A DNA stretch of 64,000 bases from Tolypothrix sp. NIES-4075 (GTDB lineage: Bacteria > Cyanobacteriota > Cyanobacteriia > Cyanobacteriales > Nostocaceae), in contig NZ_BDUC01000002.1 in NCBI RefSeq assembly GCF_002218085.1, positions 62,001 through 126,000 of the forward strand. Direction: 5' to 3'. The notes beneath the pieces were generated by a model. It saw only the letters and a program-made list of their open reading frames with translations, was not told the DNA's origin and made no database searches. Both the position numbers and the translations under genes were made by a program. Within the stretch, counting starts at the first letter, position 1, and every line of letters begins with the position of its first letter. Shown here one piece after another: positions 61,320 to 64,000 of the stretch.

Positions 61320-64000
61320 ATGGCTGGAAACTGGAGACACGGTTTCTTCTGGTTAGGGTTGATGGTTTTGGGGGTTCAAGGAGCGATCGCATCTCCTGAT
61401 TACGCCCAAGCTCAACAAGTAGTACCGGATGCGACTTTACCGATTAACTCGGCGGTGAGTGTCAATGGCAACAACTTCATAATTAATGGTGGAACTCAAG
61501 CAGGGGGAAATTTATTCCACAGCTTTAGTGAATTCTCTGTTCCCACCAACGGTTTGGCTTTTTTTAACAATGCCCAGACGATACAAAACATCATCAGTCG
61601 TGTAACTGGTTCTTCTGTATCTAATATTGACGGTATCCTGGCAGCAAATGGTACAGCTAATCTATTTTTCCTCAATCCCAATGGAATTGTTTTTGGACCC
61701 AATGCCAGATTGAATCTCGGCGGTTCATTTGTCGCAAGTACAGCAAGTAGCTTGAATTTTGCCGATGGCACGAAATTTAGTGCAACGACACCTGAAAATG
61801 CACCCTTGTTGACAGTGAGTGTTCCCCTTGGCTTGCAGTTTGGCACAAATGCCGGAAGTATCCAAAATCAATCTGGTACTTTACTAGTTCAGCCAGGTAA
61901 TACTTTAGCGCTGGTTGGTGGCAACGTCAGCTTAGACAGGGGACTTATTGGGACTTTAAATGGTCAAGTCGAGTTGGGGGGATTAACAGCACCGGGAATT
62001 GTCGGGCTGAATGCTGATAATCTGCGCTTGAGTTTTCCTGAGAAAGTGCAACGAGCAGATGTATCACTTACCAATGACGCTAGAGTTGCTGTATTTGGAG
62101 GTGGAGGCAATATTGCTGTCAATGCCCGCAACCTAAATATTTCCGGAGCTAGTCAGATTGTTGCTGCTATACAGCAAGGTTTGGAAGCACTTGGTAGTAC
62201 AGCAGCAAATATAGAGATTAATGCTACTGACACCGTGACACTTGATGGGACAAGTTCTACAGCATCCCCTGGTGGTATCGCTAATTTTGTACAAGGAGTT
62301 GGAACTGCGGGGAATATTTTCATTAACACAGGTTCCCTAAATATTATTGGTAATGCCGTAATAAGTTCTACGACTATCGGACAAGGCGATGGCGGTAGTG
62401 TGACTATTCGCGCTCTTGATGCAGTTTCGCTATCAGGAAGCTCGATATTGAGCGCAGTAGATTCTGAAGGGATTGGCAATGGAGGTGATATTAATATCCA
62501 AGCGCGATCGCTTTCATTATCTGACGGTGCCCGAATAGGTTTTGTGACTAACGGACAAGGCGATGCTGGTAGTGTGACTATTCGCGCTCTTGATGCAGTT
62601 TCGCTTTCAGGAAGAAATAGCTCGATATTCAGCGCTGTAGGAGCCTCAGGAGTGGGCAATGGAGGTGATATCAATATCCAAGCGCGATCGCTTTCATTAT
62701 CTGACGATGCCCAAGTAGCTACTAGCACCCTTGGTACAGGCAATGCGGGGAATATCCAAATTAATACACTTGATAACATTTCTATCAACAACGGTTCTTT
62801 AATACGAGCAGATACATTTAGCAATGGAAATGCAGGCAATATCGCGATTCAATCTGGTGGTGCAGTATCTTTTGATGGCATTGGCTCCTTTGGGGTAACT
62901 AGTGGGGTATTCACCTTAGTGGGAACAGGACTAGAATTTCCCGGTACAGGAAAAGGTGGGGACATTAATATTAATGCGCGATCGCTTTCTCTAACGAATG
63001 GTGCTCAACTCAATGCCAGCACCTTTGGACAAGGGGATGCAGGCAGCATTTTTGTCCAAGCGAGGGATTCGGTGGCAGTTGTCGGTGTATCTCCGGTGAA
63101 TGGGGATGCCAGTCGTTTAACTACTGCTGTCAATCCAGGAGCCATTGGCAACGCAGGAAACCTGACGATTGAGACTGGGCAATTAACGGTAGATAAAGGA
63201 GCAATAGTATCGACAAATACAGAGGCTAATGGAAACGCAGGAAACTTAACGATCAATACTGGAAAATTAGTAGTTCGCGATGGAGGACAAATATCATCTA
63301 ACACCGCAGGTAAAGGAGATGCAGGCAATTTACTCGTCAGAGCATCGGAATTTGTGCAGGCAGAAAATTCTCCAGGTGTTCTGACAACAACCGGACTATT
63401 TGCTCAAGTCACCCCAACTGGAGAAGGAAACGCAAAAGATTTGACCATTGAGACTGGCAGATTAACTTTGATAAATGGTGCTCAAGTTAATGCCACCACC
63501 TTTGGCAAAGGCAATGCAGGCAATTTAAATATTCGCGCTTCAGACATCAACTTAATTGGCATATCACCTCAAGATATGTTTCCTAGTGCTCTGCAAGTAC
63601 GAGTTGAACCGGGAGCTACAGGTAATGGTGGAAATTTGACGATTGACACTCAACGATTGAGTGTTACAGGTGGTGCAAGAGTCGCAGCAGACACTACCAG
63701 CATGGGAAATGCCGGAAACCTGACTGTGCGAGCTAAAGATTCAGTGGAAGTTGTGGGTGCATCTCCGATAATTCGGTTTCCCAGTCTTTTAACTACTTCT
63801 GTTAATCCGGGAGCCATTGGTGAAGCCGGAAACTTGACGATCAATACTGGAAAACTAGTAGTTCGAGATGGAGGACAAATATCATCTAACACTTCAGGTA
63901 AAGGGGATGCGGGTAATTTACTCGTCAGAGCATCGGAATTTGTGCAGGCAGAAAATTCTCCAGGTGTTCTGACAACAACCGGACTATTTGCTCAAGTCAC
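61320..64000 (+). CDS. Filamentous haemagglutinin-like (TpsA-type) exoprotein 5, 3'-truncated by window end
   Basis: The frame starts at ATG 61320 (MAGNWRHGFFWLG) and stays open for 893 codons to the window end. Signal peptide (LGLMVLGVQGAIAS), TPS domain (NLFHSFSEFSVPTNGLAFF, LNPNGIVFGPNARLNLGG) followed by the beta-helix body. Internal repeats include a 60-aa unit (offset 180 bases, 62475 and 62655) and a 196-aa unit (offset 588 bases; 63241 and 63829). The C-terminal module is outside the window. N-terminal third very similar to exoprotein 4. Confidence 0.88.
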   Translation, partial: MAGNWRHGFFWLGLMVLGVQGAIASPDYAQAQQVVPDATLPINSAVSVNGNNFIINGGTQAGGNLFHSFSEFSVPTNGLAFFNNAQTIQNIISRVTGSSVSNIDGILAANGTANLFFLNPNGIVFGPNARLNLGGSFVASTASSLNFADGTKFSATTPENAPLLTVSVPLGLQFGTNAGSIQNQSGTLLVQPGNTLALVGGNVSLDRGLIGTLNGQVELGGLTAPGIVGLNADNLRLSFPEKVQRADVSLTNDARVAVFGGGGNIAVNARNLNISGASQIVAAIQQGLEALGSTAANIEINATDTVTLDGTSSTASPGGIANFVQGVGTAGNIFINTGSLNIIGNAVISSTTIGQGDGGSVTIRALDAVSLSGSSILSAVDSEGIGNGGDINIQARSLSLSDGARIGFVTNGQGDAGSVTIRALDAVSLSGRNSSIFSAVGASGVGNGGDINIQARSLSLSDDAQVATSTLGTGNAGNIQINTLDNISINNGSLIRADTFSNGNAGNIAIQSGGAVSFDGIGSFGVTSGVFTLVGTGLEFPGTGKGGDININARSLSLTNGAQLNASTFGQGDAGSIFVQARDSVAVVGVSPVNGDASRLTTAVNPGAIGNAGNLTIETGQLTVDKGAIVSTNTEANGNAGNLTINTGKLVVRDGGQISSNTAGKGDAGNLLVRASEFVQAENSPGVLTTTGLFAQVTPTGEGNAKDLTIETGRLTLINGAQVNATTFGKGNAGNLNIRASDINLIGISPQDMFPSALQVRVEPGATGNGGNLTIDTQRLSVTGGARVAADTTSMGNAGNLTVRAKDSVEVVGASPIIRFPSLLTTSVNPGAIGEAGNLTINTGKLVVRDGGQISSNTSGKGDAGNLLVRASEFVQAENSPGVLTTTGLFAQV

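Overview
The window looks like chromosomal DNA of a filamentous, probably Nostocales, cyanobacterium. The signs are many HIP1 octamers (GCGATCGC), an ndhB for a photosynthetic NDH-1 complex, a cyanobacterial RRM protein, a CYP110-type P450 beside a terpene synthase, very large Ser/Thr-kinase/histidine-kinase hybrids, and intergenic spacers full of heptamer tandem repeats (TTGGTAA/ATTACCC type) and short palindromic dispersed repeats. No rRNA, tRNA, CRISPR array or transposase gene was recognised.

Layout. 1-18 kb is housekeeping plus small accessory genes: an MscS channel, two small unknown genes, a two-gene glycosyltransferase operon, a 7TM-HD phosphohydrolase, an ADP-ribosylglycohydrolase-like gene, aroQ with a 45-codon ORF overlapping its 5' end, topA, a small pair with a DUF6745-like protein, an RRM protein with a clear terminator, ndhB and a four-helix-bundle protein. 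18-33 kb is a terpene minicluster: a terpene synthase and a P450 on the + strand, flanked on both sides by paralogous giant sensor kinases on the - strand. 33-42 kb holds a response regulator, lipA, a 53-residue membrane protein, a LivH/NatD-type permease, a hybrid sensor kinase, larE, a Uma2 nuclease and an SGNH hydrolase.

42.8-64 kb is an array of five secreted filamentous-haemagglutinin-like (TpsA-type) exoproteins, the last cut by the window end. A DUF928 protein and a membrane-anchored TPR protein lie among them. All four complete exoproteins share an N-terminal TPS domain, a repetitive beta-helix body and a distinctive C-terminal module. The repeats show recent duplication and probable gene conversion. 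No TpsB/ShlB transporter is in the window. A dyad, ATACT-N3-AGTAT or a variant, lies upstream of four of the five and could be a shared control site.

The most interesting small-scale result is a pair of in-frame 27-bp insertions. One is beside the catalytic loop of a Ser/Thr kinase and the other is in one unit of an exoprotein repeat. Both fall at the same position inside a HIP1 octamer (GCGAT^CGC), and in both cases a paralogous copy in this same window preserves the empty site.
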